From: Panagrolaimus kolymaensis | Lineage: Eukaryota > Nematoda > Chromadorea > Rhabditida > Panagrolaimidae | Direction of reading: 5' to 3' | Length of the DNA stretch: 64,000 nucleotides | NCBI GenBank assembly: GCA_028622995.1 | Contig: JAJQJQ010000033.1 | Coordinates: 1,922,001-1,986,000 of the forward strand | Shown here: positions 21,001 to 30,342 of the stretch, piece by piece | Position numbering within the stretch: the first letter of the stretch is position 1 | Layout: every line of letters starts with the position of its first letter | Program-made: the position numbers and the translations under genes | The notes under the pieces: generated by a model | Told to the model about the DNA's origin: nothing | Seen by the model: the letters and a program-made list of their open reading frames with translations, nothing else | Databases searched by the model: none

Positions 21001-22611
21001 GGGTGATCCTGTATGAGTTGATGGCAAGATTATTTTTGTGCCAATGGAATTTGCATTGTTATCAATTTGGTGTTTTTTCATGAATGCATCAATGTTGGCA
21101 TAACTATCGCGATAAATTTTATTTTGATTTTTTCGAAGATATTCAACTCGTTCTTTGATGATCTTTAAAGCAGTGTCAACTAACCATTGTTGGAAAAGTC
21201 TACCGCCATGTAAAACAGCATTAAATTCACCTTCACGAATTGATATTTTAAATTTAGCGTAGGCACCTCGTGTTAAACCTTCATTTTTCTTACTAAAAAG
21301 TTTTTTCATTTCGTGATGCCAAATTGGTTGTCCATGTGGAAAGAAAATTGGATAAAGCCATGGTTCGACATTTTTATCTAACGCATTTACGGTTTTTAAA
21401 TGTCTGCCTTCTTTATCGTAAATTGTTACGTATGAATCAGGAATTTCACCATCATCCGATGTAGCGAAAACTGCAGCAACTTCATTTGATGTTTGCAAGT
21501 TAAAGCGGCGAGGATCGACTCCTTTTTTTAAACTAAAATGCATTGATAAATTTAAAGGAGCTATTCCATTTTGTGCTGCTAAAGTTTGTTGTATTTCATA
21601 TTGTTCATACATCATTTTAAAAGCTTGAGCGTGACAATTTATTCGACTCAAAATAACCGATAAAATTTTAGTGATTTCGGGATTAAGCTGTGAAAATATT
21701 TGTAAACGTGTTTCAGCAGCTTCAAGTGGATCTGTAAAATATAATTGACCATATGATTTATTTTCATTTTCTGAATTTATTAGGGAAGTGTTGATTTGGT
21801 TGTAAACTTGGCCTTGAACAACAAAAGAGTAGGGCCCTGGTCGATTAATTCCAAAATTAACTATGTTTGCATTGAATGAACAAAAGGCATGTACGCTGTT
21901 ATAACGTCTAATATTATCTCTGAATTCTTTAACAACGAAAAGTTTTTTAAGTTCTTCAGGATAAGGTAGTTCAGCGGATAAACTTAAGCTACTTCCATGT
22001 TGACAACATAAACTGAATGATAAACCTTTGTTGCTAATTTTTTCACTTTCAAAATGCTTTGAACCACAATGAGTGCATTCTAAGTTCATAGGTCCGAGAT
22101 AATGTTGTTCGGTATTATCCTCTATTTCCTTGCCTCCTGCTGTTATTTGGTTTTTTGGCCGACGTTTATTCCTCATGGCAGTTTTATTTTGTTGGTTTCT
22201 TTCAACTATTTCAACTTCTGATAATGTTAACCTTTTATTTTGCATATGATTACGAAAACTTTCATTTACCGCAGCTATTTCAATTTCTGATAAATTGGAT
22301 CTTCTTTGTTGCATAGTATTTTTGGATTGCTCATTTTTTTGAACTCTTTCTCCTTCGGTTAAATTTGTATTTATTTTTTGCATTCGATCACGGGCATTTT
22401 CATTTTCAATAGCTTTTTGAGATTCAGATAAATTGGAGCGTCGTGCTTGCATGGTTTTGTTAACTTGTTCATTTTCTGATGCTTTTTGAGCTTCGGATCT
22501 GTGTGATCTTCTTTTTCGTTGTTGTTCGGCTCTTACTCTTTTTAACTCAATTTGGTGAACAATTTCTTGGGAAGCAGTTCTTTTAACAGCTTGTCTTGGC
22601 ATTGTAAACAA
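18052..22611 (-). CDS. Helitron Rep/PIF1-helicase transposase with N-terminal 23-residue repeats
   Basis: One uninterrupted frame of 1519 residues. Residues about 36-150 are five back-to-back 23-residue repeats (pattern SNLSE...N....MQ.RR), matching the STPR DNA-binding repeat by length and character. A Cys-containing segment follows (CTHCGSKHFESEK). The HUH Rep nuclease has FVTMTCNPNWPEI near residue 560, the metal-binding HxH in GLPHAHLL near 626, and the paired catalytic tyrosines in YLYKYIFKG near 758. The SF1B PIF1-like helicase has Walker A GPGGSGKT near 1096, Walker B FICDETPMAP, motif III GGDFRQLLPV, and the C-terminal INKSQGQTFEIVGIDL and YVACSRV motifs. All catalytic residues are present with no stops or frameshifts, so the enzyme should be functional. 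No OTU or endonuclease domain is attached, which fits canonical Helitron rather than Helentron. Confidence 0.96.
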   Translation of the reverse strand: MFTMPRQAVKRTASQEIVHQIELKRVRAEQQRKRRSHRSEAQKASENEQVNKTMQARRSNLSESQKAIENENARDRMQKINTNLTEGERVQKNEQSKNTMQQRRSNLSEIEIAAVNESFRNHMQNKRLTLSEVEIVERNQQNKTAMRNKRRPKNQITAGGKEIEDNTEQHYLGPMNLECTHCGSKHFESEKISNKGLSFSLCCQHGSSLSLSAELPYPEELKKLFVVKEFRDNIRRYNSVHAFCSFNANIVNFGINRPGPYSFVVQGQVYNQINTSLINSENENKSYGQLYFTDPLEAAETRLQIFSQLNPEITKILSVILSRINCHAQAFKMMYEQYEIQQTLAAQNGIAPLNLSMHFSLKKGVDPRRFNLQTSNEVAAVFATSDDGEIPDSYVTIYDKEGRHLKTVNALDKNVEPWLYPIFFPHGQPIWHHEMKKLFSKKNEGLTRGAYAKFKISIREGEFNAVLHGGRLFQQWLVDTALKIIKERVEYLRKNQNKIYRDSYANIDAFMKKHQIDNNANSIGTKIILPSTHTGSPRYMEQVYQDAMTIVRRLGKPDLFVTMTCNPNWPEIVENLFPGQTPADRPDLIARVFKQKLNFVVDLIEKKGYFGSCKAYVYTIEFQKRGLPHAHLLITLEGDYKMRTAEVINRYISAQLPDQEKFPNLFNLVSTHMIHGPCGFRCEKDGKCSKGFPKEFQEETTLDEDAYPTYARPNDGRSFTKNSGFVVDNQYVVPHCPNLLLLMNCHINVEVVSSIKAVKYLYKYIFKGHDAAAIKIVDGVVQYDECESFLNSRYMGAAEAAWRIFKFELHGKSHSITRLPLHLPNEQSVNFIDAENIDGIQAALDKKTMLMDYFELNKRDPKARDCFYGEIPEHFTWAKNKDTNKFQWNTRKGAFNNLGRMYTVSPTNQELFHLRILLNHVKGATSFDELKTVDEKICQTFTEACLELGLVEDDKEWYRVLSEASVSLMPYQMRSLFVRLLIHCSPLAPDNLWEEYKEAMAEDFALTMPMEVAIQKAYREIARLLEIEDKSLADYPTMNQNINFDEEYDRYDSSFDQAIGEQMYATMNDKQKEIVKKVLNASENLNETSQKLYYLDGPGGSGKTYVYKTLWHLLRVKGKKVQTMAFTGIAAILLPGGKTVHKTIGLPVPLYSDSNSILTPKTKQAENLKNTDVFICDETPMAPRYAFEIMDRTLRDFTKIDEPFGGKIVILGGDFRQLLPVRKNGTRSECVNLSIKFSELWKNFEQFKLHQNMRADADETEFAEYLLKIGEGKVNDENDNFEIPTDFITENDLVEEVYGTLIRQNRFNDVSNSAILSARNADVDELNNEVVAMLPAEGEKIYSSIDSAIEGEALQELLTQEYLNSLNPPSLPPHELRLRKNTVIMLIRNLSQAEGLCNGTRLLVIGLMNNTLQCKILTGDKKGDVVMIHRILLYNEENYPFTLARRQFPVKIAFAMTINKSQGQTFEIVGIDLRKDVFNHGQMYVACSRVKRWSALKIYFGQQRLNNKVKNFVYKEIIN

Positions 22612-22879
22612 TTATAAATAACAAAAGTAAGAAATTAATAATAAAAATAATATAGTAGTTCTCCCGAAAGAGGTAGTGCTTGAAATCACCAAAGTAATCC
22701 CAAGGTATGAATGGTTTGAAGGCCCAAGTTACCTTTAAAAACAAAATTTCTTTTGATAGCAAAATCAGGTTTTTACTGTGAGCTATTAGCAATAGAGCTT
22801 CAAGGTCACCGTTTTTTGCGAGCAAGCTTGCAAAAAGTTTTTCTTAAGCTATTTTATTGAAATCTTCTCCTTTTATTGA

Positions 22880-23206
22880 TTTTTTATGTATATGCAAATT
22901 AATATAATTCATTCCATTGCTCTTGGGAAAAGAAAATTTAGCTTCATTCAATTTTTTTATGTTAATTTTTTCATTTTTATTGAATTTTCCCATGATCGAT
23001 TTCCAGTTACAAACGAAATAACATACACACAATCAAAATTACTAGGAAGGAAAAAACACAAAACATAAAAAAAAATTTACACATTCATCGTCTTGCTTTG
23101 AGTTATTTGAATATTCACTCCTTGCTTCTTTAAAAAACAATTTTGCTTACTCCAACAAAGATAAATCAAAGTAAAAATAAATTTATTTTTAAAAAATTTT
23201 ATACAA
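22880..23206. other. Intergenic between Helitron 5' end and lev-9-like gene
   Basis: About 330 bp of A+T-rich DNA, mostly 3' flank of the lev-9-like gene. Short open frames on both strands here are composition-driven. Confidence 0.4.
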
Positions 23207-26200
23207 TTAAAGGTTTTTTCTTTGCTTTGGAGGTTTACATGAAGGCAGTTGCCGAGACCATTTGCTTTCTCCCAAACATTCGAGAACATTTTCACTCGAA
23301 AGTTTATAACCAGATGTGGTACAATAATATACAATTTTTTCTCCAACAAGATAATATTCGCGTGGTTCAAATGTAACGTCACCATGTTCGGGAAGGCCAG
23401 GAAATCTACAAAAAGGTTGACCTAAAATATTCAAGATAAAAATTAAAAAATAAAACAAAGTACAAGAATACATTTTGCTTGTAATTTACTCCATCGTCCA
23501 CTTCTTTGACAAATTGAAAAATCTGAACCTGTCAACATGTAACCCTTTTTACACGTATAAATTACAACATCGCTTTCTTTATAAGTTCGATGGCGATTAG
23601 ATGAAGTTGTAGGGGATTCAATGAGATGACCATTAATTGGAATGGGAGGCGATGGACATGTAACTGGAAAGCAAACTGGCTGGGAATTTGACCATCGTCC
23701 TTCAGAATCGCAATGTAAAAGGGAAGTGGAATTAAGAATGAAACCATCGATGCACGAAAAACGAGCGATGCCTCCAAATTTAAAGGAAGTAACCGAAAGT
23801 GAAAGATGATGATCTTCAATTGGGAAAGGAGAACATTGAATTGCTGAAAGATATGTTTTAAAAGGTATGGATCATTTAGAATTAAAATTTATAATACATT
23901 GACATTTTGGAGGAAAATTAGACCATCTTCCACCTTTTAAACAAACAAGTGAAGAATGTCCTTGAAGTTGAAAGCCATGAGCACACGAAAATTGTGCAAT
24001 GGTACCCAAAAATAAACTTTTTGTCGTGTAAATAATTTTTAAATTTGGAGTTTCTAAAAATTGTTGACAGGATTCTTCTTTGACATAAAGCTGAACGAGG
24101 GTTCGTCGATGATCTGGTAAAACACAATAATAATAACCACTATCTTCTGGTTGAGCTACCGTAATAGTGAGCTAAATATACGACTTTCAAAAAAAAAGTT
24201 TTAAAATATGTAGTTTAAAACAAACAGAATATGCATCATTTTCCATAAATTGCGGATGGACTCCTTTTGTCCAGCTTTGAGAAAAGCTACGGTAAGTTGA
24301 AGTTGTTTCCCATTTCGGTTGTCCAAGATTTTTAGGGTAAAAGCAATAAAGATGAATTGTAACTGATTGATTTACAATTAATTCGTTATCTGGTGATACC
24401 GTATATGAGCCATGTTTCACAGCAAAATGTACAGGTGGTGATTCAACTAAAAAATAAATTTTTTTGATAATTTTTTTCTAATCCTTAATTTCACCTTTTT
24501 TATGTTCAAGATCCAATGGAACACAATGAGGTGGTGATGAAGATGACCATTCATTTTTGCCTGTGCATTCCATCAGCATGGTTCCTCTCAATTGATCCAT
24601 GAAATGATTCGCACATGTAAAAAGTAGTTTAGATCCAATTCCAAAATGTTGATTAAAAACAACAAACTGTCGAGTTTGAATATGATATACTTGAACTCGA
24701 GCAGATCGATCAATTTTATAAGTGCAAAGATTATCCACTAAAATATTTTAAATGTGGCTCAACTATTTTCTAATTTTTTAAATCTTACTTGCTGGACAAT
24801 TGGGTGTTGCTCCTTTAATTTGCCATTTCCCTCGGCGACATTTCCAAAAGGCATTCTTTTCAACTGGGGAAAATGAAGCACAACTAATTTCCAAAACAGT
24901 TCCATGAGCAAAAAATGCTTCACGATGTTGAGGCCAATTTTCAACATTTAATGCAACAAATTTGGAATCAAGCAATGGCGGCGGACATAAAGTGTAATCG
25001 GTTCGGGCTCTTGTAATAACGGCAGTACGATTTATTGAAACTTAAAAAAAATTTCATTTGGATTTCACAAATAAAAGCAAACAAACCACAAGGAGAGAGT
25101 TTTGAAATCCATTCCCCACTTTGACATTCAATTGCTCCAGCTTGAAGTCGTTGTTGTGATGATTCAGTACATTGATATTGAATTAAGGTTCCATTGGGAT
25201 AAACAGATTGGAAGCGATCAAGAAAAATAGTTTCCGTTTCGCTTCGATTAAAATATATTAAAGCTGGCAAAGATCGATCACTTGGAGGTAAACAATGGGA
25301 ACTTGCTGAAAAAAATTTCTTATTTGTTTTTTTCTTCCAAAAAAAGAGTGTTTACAATTTTTATCACAAGTTGGAGCGGGAGATAATTGACCAAAATTGC
25401 ATTTAATTGGTTCTTCATATCCTTCACATTTTAAAGTTGCAAAATTTCCATGTTTGAGCTTCTTCCCTTTCTTCGAAATAAATTTACCTCCTCTTATATT
25501 AGGAAGAATGCACGATCGAGCTTTACATTCTCCAGCTTTTTGTAGCAAAGTTCCTTGAAAGCATTCTAACACACTTCCTCCAGCAATATGAAATCCTCGA
25601 AGGCACACTAATCTTACACCTTCGCCATGCTTAATTTCATCACCACTTTGCAATAATTTTGATGTTGTTGTTTGAAGAAAAAATGCATGTAATCTTGAAG
25701 GAATTCGACATCGTCGAGGTTTACATTCAGCGATTTGAGGCTGCCAAATGCCATTTCGACAATGTGAAATCCCATCACCGTTATTAGAAATTTCAAAGCC
25801 ACTTCTGCAAACAATCTGTGGATGATCTATATGATGTTTACGAAAAATGTTGGGCGATGCCTTCTTCTTGTATGATAACTTACAATAATTTCTCGTTGAG
25901 GTTTAGTATAAACAACATTTTTAGTTTCATCATTTTGAATTTCAGGACATTGCCTTGCAGCTGAAAGTCCGCCACCTAAAGCGCTTCGCTTTGTTCGATT
26001 CCAAATTATTTGACCATCCATTGCTGGATGTCTTTGGGACACGCATTTAGGTTTAATATTAGGTAGCCATTCTCCATTAACACATGTGGCCTTTGGAGGC
26101 CCTAAAAATCCGCCTAAACGGCGATATTCTAGTATAAAAATTCTATGACTCACCTATCAGTCGATTCCCTTTATGACATTCAAATATGATGGCTCTACCA

Positions 26201-28118
26201 TCTGGAACTCGACTAATATAATCTGCAAAATCATAAGCTCCCATTTGGCCTTCAAGCATAATTTGGCCGCCTTCAAGAATACCATATTTTTTACTTGGAT
26301 GATCACATGACACTAAAAACCATTTTATTTTTAAATAGTCCATTGCAATCTCAAATACTCACTTGCAAGGCATCGAAATGGTGGACCTTCACGAATCCAT
26401 TTTCCAAAAAGACATTTGATTACATTATTATCGCTGCTTGGACGATAACCATGGCGGCAAACATATTTTGCAATGGAACCATGCATAGATTTAGTGAAAA
26501 TTACTTTTGCATTTGAAATCCTTTCCGGCCACGATCGACATCGAATGGGTACGCATTGAGGTACATGACTCCAAGTTCCATTATGACATGAAACCGTTTC
26601 CGATGATTTTGTTTCATGTTTGGCATTGCAAATAACATTCACGGAGGCTCCATGTGGAATTAATTCATTCGTATTGAAATTATTTATTCTTCCATTATGA
26701 ATTAATGGCACACGACAACCAGCTAAAAAAATTTAATTTTATATTTTCCCTTAATTCATGAATCATGCCTAAACATTTTGGCATCACATGAGACCATTGT
26801 CCATCCTCTTCACATTTAGCATAAGGTGCACCAACATGACTCATAGATTCTAAACATCGAAAAACTACCATACTTCCAAAGTTTGTATCTTCTCCTTCTA
26901 TGTAACCATTGTATAAAAGAGGCAATGATGGACATCGTATTTCCTCACACCGAGGTTCATGCCCTGCCCAAACTCCTTCAGCTAAACAAATTCTTTGAAC
27001 TTGACCCACTAGTCGATAACCTTCATTACAGGAATAAGTTACAACCGATTGATAAGTTAAAGAACTACCCAGCACGTTTCCATGAAGTGGATCAGATGGT
27101 CTCGCGCATTCAGTAGCTAAAATTTTAAAAATAGCAAAAATAAAATAGTAGGGATTTGACTCACGTCGACAAACTGCTGGATCACCTGTCCATTCACCTT
27201 TAGTGGTGCATTTTCTTATTCGTGAACCTTCAAGCCGAAATCCAACAGCGCATGAAATTTCTATGCTGTGTGGATATTGAAAAAGTTCACCCTTTCGATA
27301 ACCATTTAATGGGGTCCCTGGATCAGTGCAACTTATTGCAGCGCATCGAAGATCAGGTCCAAACCATTGAGCAATTTGCTTTCGATTTAAAAGACATTTT
27401 GCAATTGGAAGTTCATTATTTGAAAATCTTTCATAACCCAATACACATGAATAATGAACCTCTGAATCAACATCATATTGTCCATCATAAGAATTTCCAT
27501 TATGATGAGCATATGGTAATTCAGGAGGAGGGCCACATTTTACTAAAATTAAAAGTTTGTATGAAATTTTTTTTTAACTGAAGCATACATTGTGGTCGGC
27601 AAACGGGTTTACTGGAAGACCACAAGCGATTAGCCATGCATCTTCTTTGTGAAGCTCCAATTAGTATATAGCCTTGATTACAAATATACTCAACTGAAAT
27701 TCCAAATTTAATGATACTAAAAAAGGAAAGACATGAGGCAAAAATTACCATTTGAATCAAAAGTAAAATCACTTGGGGTTCGAACAAATCCATTTGGAAG
27801 ATCAACCAATGGATGACAAGTTGCAGCTAGAAAGAATAAAAAAAAAATAAAACAATTAATTAAAAAAGGGTCCATCAATAAATTTTTGCTTTTATTTTTA
27901 CCTGGATTAACACATGAGCGGCCGCATTCTCCATCACAAAGGCATCTTTTGTTAGCTTTCTTACAATTATTATCTGAATGGCATGCTTTTCGACAATATT
28001 TAGGTCGAGGAAATGCCGAAGGTAATGGGCATCCTGATAATGGGCCGGTAAAACATTCAGAAATTAAACAAATTTGAAACACAAAAAATAATGTTCCAAA
28101 CCATTTTAATAATTTCAT
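23207..28118 (-). CDS. lev-9: LEV-9-like secreted protein: WAP + about 18 CCP/sushi domains + Ig, with furin site
   Basis: Starts ATG 28118 with a signal peptide ([19 protein letters not shown]) and a WAP four-disulfide core ([19 protein letters not shown] then CDGECGRSC). Eight CCP domains follow (first Cys at [77 protein letters not shown]). Then in one exon comes a linker with a consensus furin site RTKR|S (25983-25997), then six more CCPs, an Ig domain with canonical [16 protein letters not shown], and four final CCPs ending PKQRKNL. The total is roughly 1,250 residues in about 20 exons. C. elegans LEV-9 is a WAP + CCP matrix protein that clusters levamisole acetylcholine receptors at muscle synapses and needs proteolytic processing. 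The N-terminal part matches that plan; the long C-terminal extension is the unusual part. Exon boundaries are approximate. Confidence 0.82.
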
Positions 28119-28753
28119 TATATTTTTTTCTGTCTCACGATTCACATTTAATTTTTAAAATAAAAAATAAACAAAGCTAACTAATTTTCGGCGAAGGCGA
28201 GAAAAAGATTGAGATGGGAAGAAAAAAGAGTGAAGGTAGTAGTAGTTACCAACCACCACCACCAATATACCAGTCAAAATGCCGCTGGCGCCATCCATCA
28301 TTAAGCTTGCTTGCTAGCAAGTTAGAAAAAATGAGAAAGGAAAAAGGCTTAGAAAAAAAAAACAACAAAAGAACAATGGCGCCGCGTAAGGGTCATCAAT
28401 CACACCGTCTTTAGTATTCCTCTTCTTTCTCATTATAAAATTACAATTTATCATCAAGCCTTCTTCAACTAACTCATGCATCAATGAATTTCATGGTTCA
28501 AATATTTTTTTCTCTTCATAATTTATTTTGCTTCTTTTAGTTTGTGTGTATGTCTGGAATAACATAAAAATTAAAATTTCAGATTTTTTTCACTAACAAA
28601 ACCAAAGAAGAAGAAAAAAGTAATATTTTACAGTAGAATGGATAAATTTTTAAAACAAAATCTTTATGCAAATATTTTTTTGGCAAAATATCCCTTGTTG
28701 TAAACAGATTCCCGCTTCAATCACCAAATTTCTTCAACGAAAAAAATTAAACA
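28119..28753. promoter_or_regulatory. Divergent promoter region, lev-9-like (-) and glutaredoxin operon (+)
   Basis: About 635 bp separating two start codons that face away. It includes an ACC triplet run near 28249-28263 and a short G+C-richer patch near 28280-28400. The open frame at 28214-28414 is Lys/Ser-rich without family resemblance and is not accepted as a gene. Confidence 0.4.
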
Positions 28754-29127
28754 ATGCTTGCAGCAAAAAGAATCTTCAATTTTTCACAATCTCGTTTTTG
28801 TATCAACGCTTCTTCTAAATCTTTAAGAGTGAAGCTTCTAACCTCTGAAGATTGTAGTTTGTGTGTTCACTTTAAAAAGCAATTTACACATTATTTGTCA
28901 AAAAATAATACTTTGAACTTTGATATTGAAGAAGTTAACATTAAATTAGATAAAGATCTTTTTGAGGTTTGCTTTTATCTTTTCTATTGTTGCGTGTTAA
29001 TCTTTTTGTTTTTTAGAAATACAAATACGATATTCCTGTATTATTGCTAAGTAATCAAGTTCTTCTCAAGCATCGATTTTCATCAATGATCTTTGAAGAA
29101 AATTTAAAAAAGCTTCAACAATGTTAG
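28754..29127 (+). CDS. Glutaredoxin-like protein (C5orf63/DUF836 type), probably mitochondrial
   Basis: Exons 28754-28966 and 29017-29127 give 107 residues. The first about 22 residues (LAAKRIFNFSQSRFCINAS) are basic, hydroxylated and free of acids, like a mitochondrial presequence. The thioredoxin-fold core follows: LRVKLLTSEDCSLCVHFKKQF with a CxxC (CSLC), FDIEEVNIKLDK, KYKYDIPVLLLSNQVLLKHRF with the cis-Pro in YDIPVL, and a terminal helix. The family is a single-domain glutaredoxin relative of unknown substrate. Its stop codon lies inside the start of the taspase gene: ATGTTAG at 29121-29127 contains both the taspase ATG and this gene's TAG in different frames, an unusually tight coupling. 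Confidence 0.88.
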
Positions 29128-30203
29128 GCGCTCATGGAGGCGTCCAAATCAAACTCAATGGTATTGATAGAATATGTTCAGACGCTGTTAAAAAATGGAG
29201 AAATGATCCCGTTCAAGTTGTTGTGGTAAATTTTTTTCATTCTTCTTGTACATTAAGGATTTCGGTTATTTTTAGCACTTAGAATCTGATCCTATTCTCA
29301 ACTGTGGTTTTGGGTCGTCCTTAACTTGCACTGGCCGTGTGGAATGTGAAGCTGCATATATGTGTTCAGAAAAAATGGCTTTCGGTGGTGTTGGTGCAGT
29401 TTCAAATACTCGACATCCTATTCTTGCTGCAAAATATTTAGCTGTTAAATTTATTTCCGAAGCGAACTTTGCTTTGATTCCTCCGCAAGTTATTGTTGGA
29501 AATGGGGCTGATTTACTTGTCACTGAATTGAATCTACCTGTTGTGGAGAACTCTGAACTTAAAGCGCCTATTGCTATCAGAGGATACGAAGCAGCAAAAA
29601 AAGCTATAGAAGAATTCAATTCAATAGATGCTCAAATGGAAGATACAATGGATACTGTTGGAAGTGTTTATATTTCTGTAAGGTAAGCAAATTTTATAGA
29701 ATTAATCTCATATCAATATGTTGCAGGAAAATGGACGCTCTGAAGCATGCGTATCTTCTGGTGGTATTTCGCTCAAAAAGGACGGTAGACTCGGTCATTC
29801 AACAATGTTTGGAAGTGCTATTTGGGCTGAAGAACGTGGCTCTCGATCAATTTCTATTTCTGTCTCTGGTTGTGGCGAAGTCCTATCTCGAATTCATTTT
29901 GCTGAAGCTTTAGCCAATTATGTATTCCTTTCATCCGACGACGATATGCTCCCATCTGTTGTTTCATCGTTCTTTCGTGATGTGTTTATGAATTCTCCAA
30001 CAATCTCGCATTTTCCCCTTGAGAGAAGAGTTGTAGGAGGATTACTTATTTTTAGACAGAATTGGGTTCATGAAATTGTTGCTTTTCATAATAGTCCAAA
30101 ATTTTCTTTTGCTTTTTGGAATGGCAAAAGTGCAAAACATTATTGTTCCGAATTAGCTGAAGGTTCCCCTTTTGTTTGTAATTCTTTTCTTGCTAGGTTT
30201 TAA
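29121..30203 (+). CDS. TASP1: Taspase 1 (threonine aspartase, asparaginase-2 family)
   Basis: Exons 29121-29225, 29276-29677 and 29727-30203 give 327 residues. The Ntn-hydrolase signature is DTMDTVGSV: autocleavage between Asp and the catalytic Thr near residue 162 would produce alpha and beta subunits. The beta subunit begins TVGSVYISENGRSEACVSSGG, aligning with the taspase AAAVSSGG block, and contains SISVSGCGEVLSRI. The alpha part has GCF/LTCTGRVECEA, MAFGGVGAVSNTRHP and PPQVIVGNGADLL. Taspase cleaves after Asp in substrates such as MLL/trithorax and TFIIA. The domain starts almost at the first Met, so little is missing. The choice of donor at 29678 (TCT|gtaagg) rather than 29683 is forced by frame. 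The ATG overlaps the preceding gene's stop by 7 nt, and CAP-D2 follows 140 bp on. Confidence 0.92.
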
Positions 30204-30342
30204 TTTTGTTTTTTTGTAAAATATTAATAAAGGTTTAAATATTTTTTTGTATATTCTTGGTTTTTTTTGTTTAGGTTAATGACCTTTTACAATACATTTC
30301 ATTGCTTTTATTTTGTTTATATTAATTTTTTATCTTTTATAG

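Larger units (their letters stand above)
17214..22879 (-). mobile_element. Autonomous Helitron (rolling-circle transposon)
   Basis: Reading the minus strand, the element ends at 17214 with CTAG (the Helitron CTRR terminus) followed by host T. Seven bases inside lies a perfect 7-bp GC-rich hairpin (GCGGCGC, loop TCC, GCGCCGC at 17225-17241), the hallmark subterminal palindrome. The proposed 5' end is TCAATAAAAGGAGAAG at 22879 reading leftwards, preceded by host A, fitting the A^T target rule; this end is less certain because 5' termini are short. No terminal inverted repeats or target duplication are needed. The single 1519-codon Rep/helicase frame inside is intact, so the copy looks young and possibly active. 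The 3' 840 bp between the gene stop and the terminus contains further structure described separately. Confidence 0.8.

Noticed and set aside
28214..28414. Lys/Ser-rich 66-codon frame upstream of the glutaredoxin gene
   Set aside because: No splice context or family similarity; lies in the shared promoter region.
29678..29726. Taspase splice at 29683 (AAG|gtaagc)
   Set aside because: It would shift into a frame reading KMDALKHAYLLVV that lacks the SSGG and SGCGE taspase motifs; donor 29678 keeps them.
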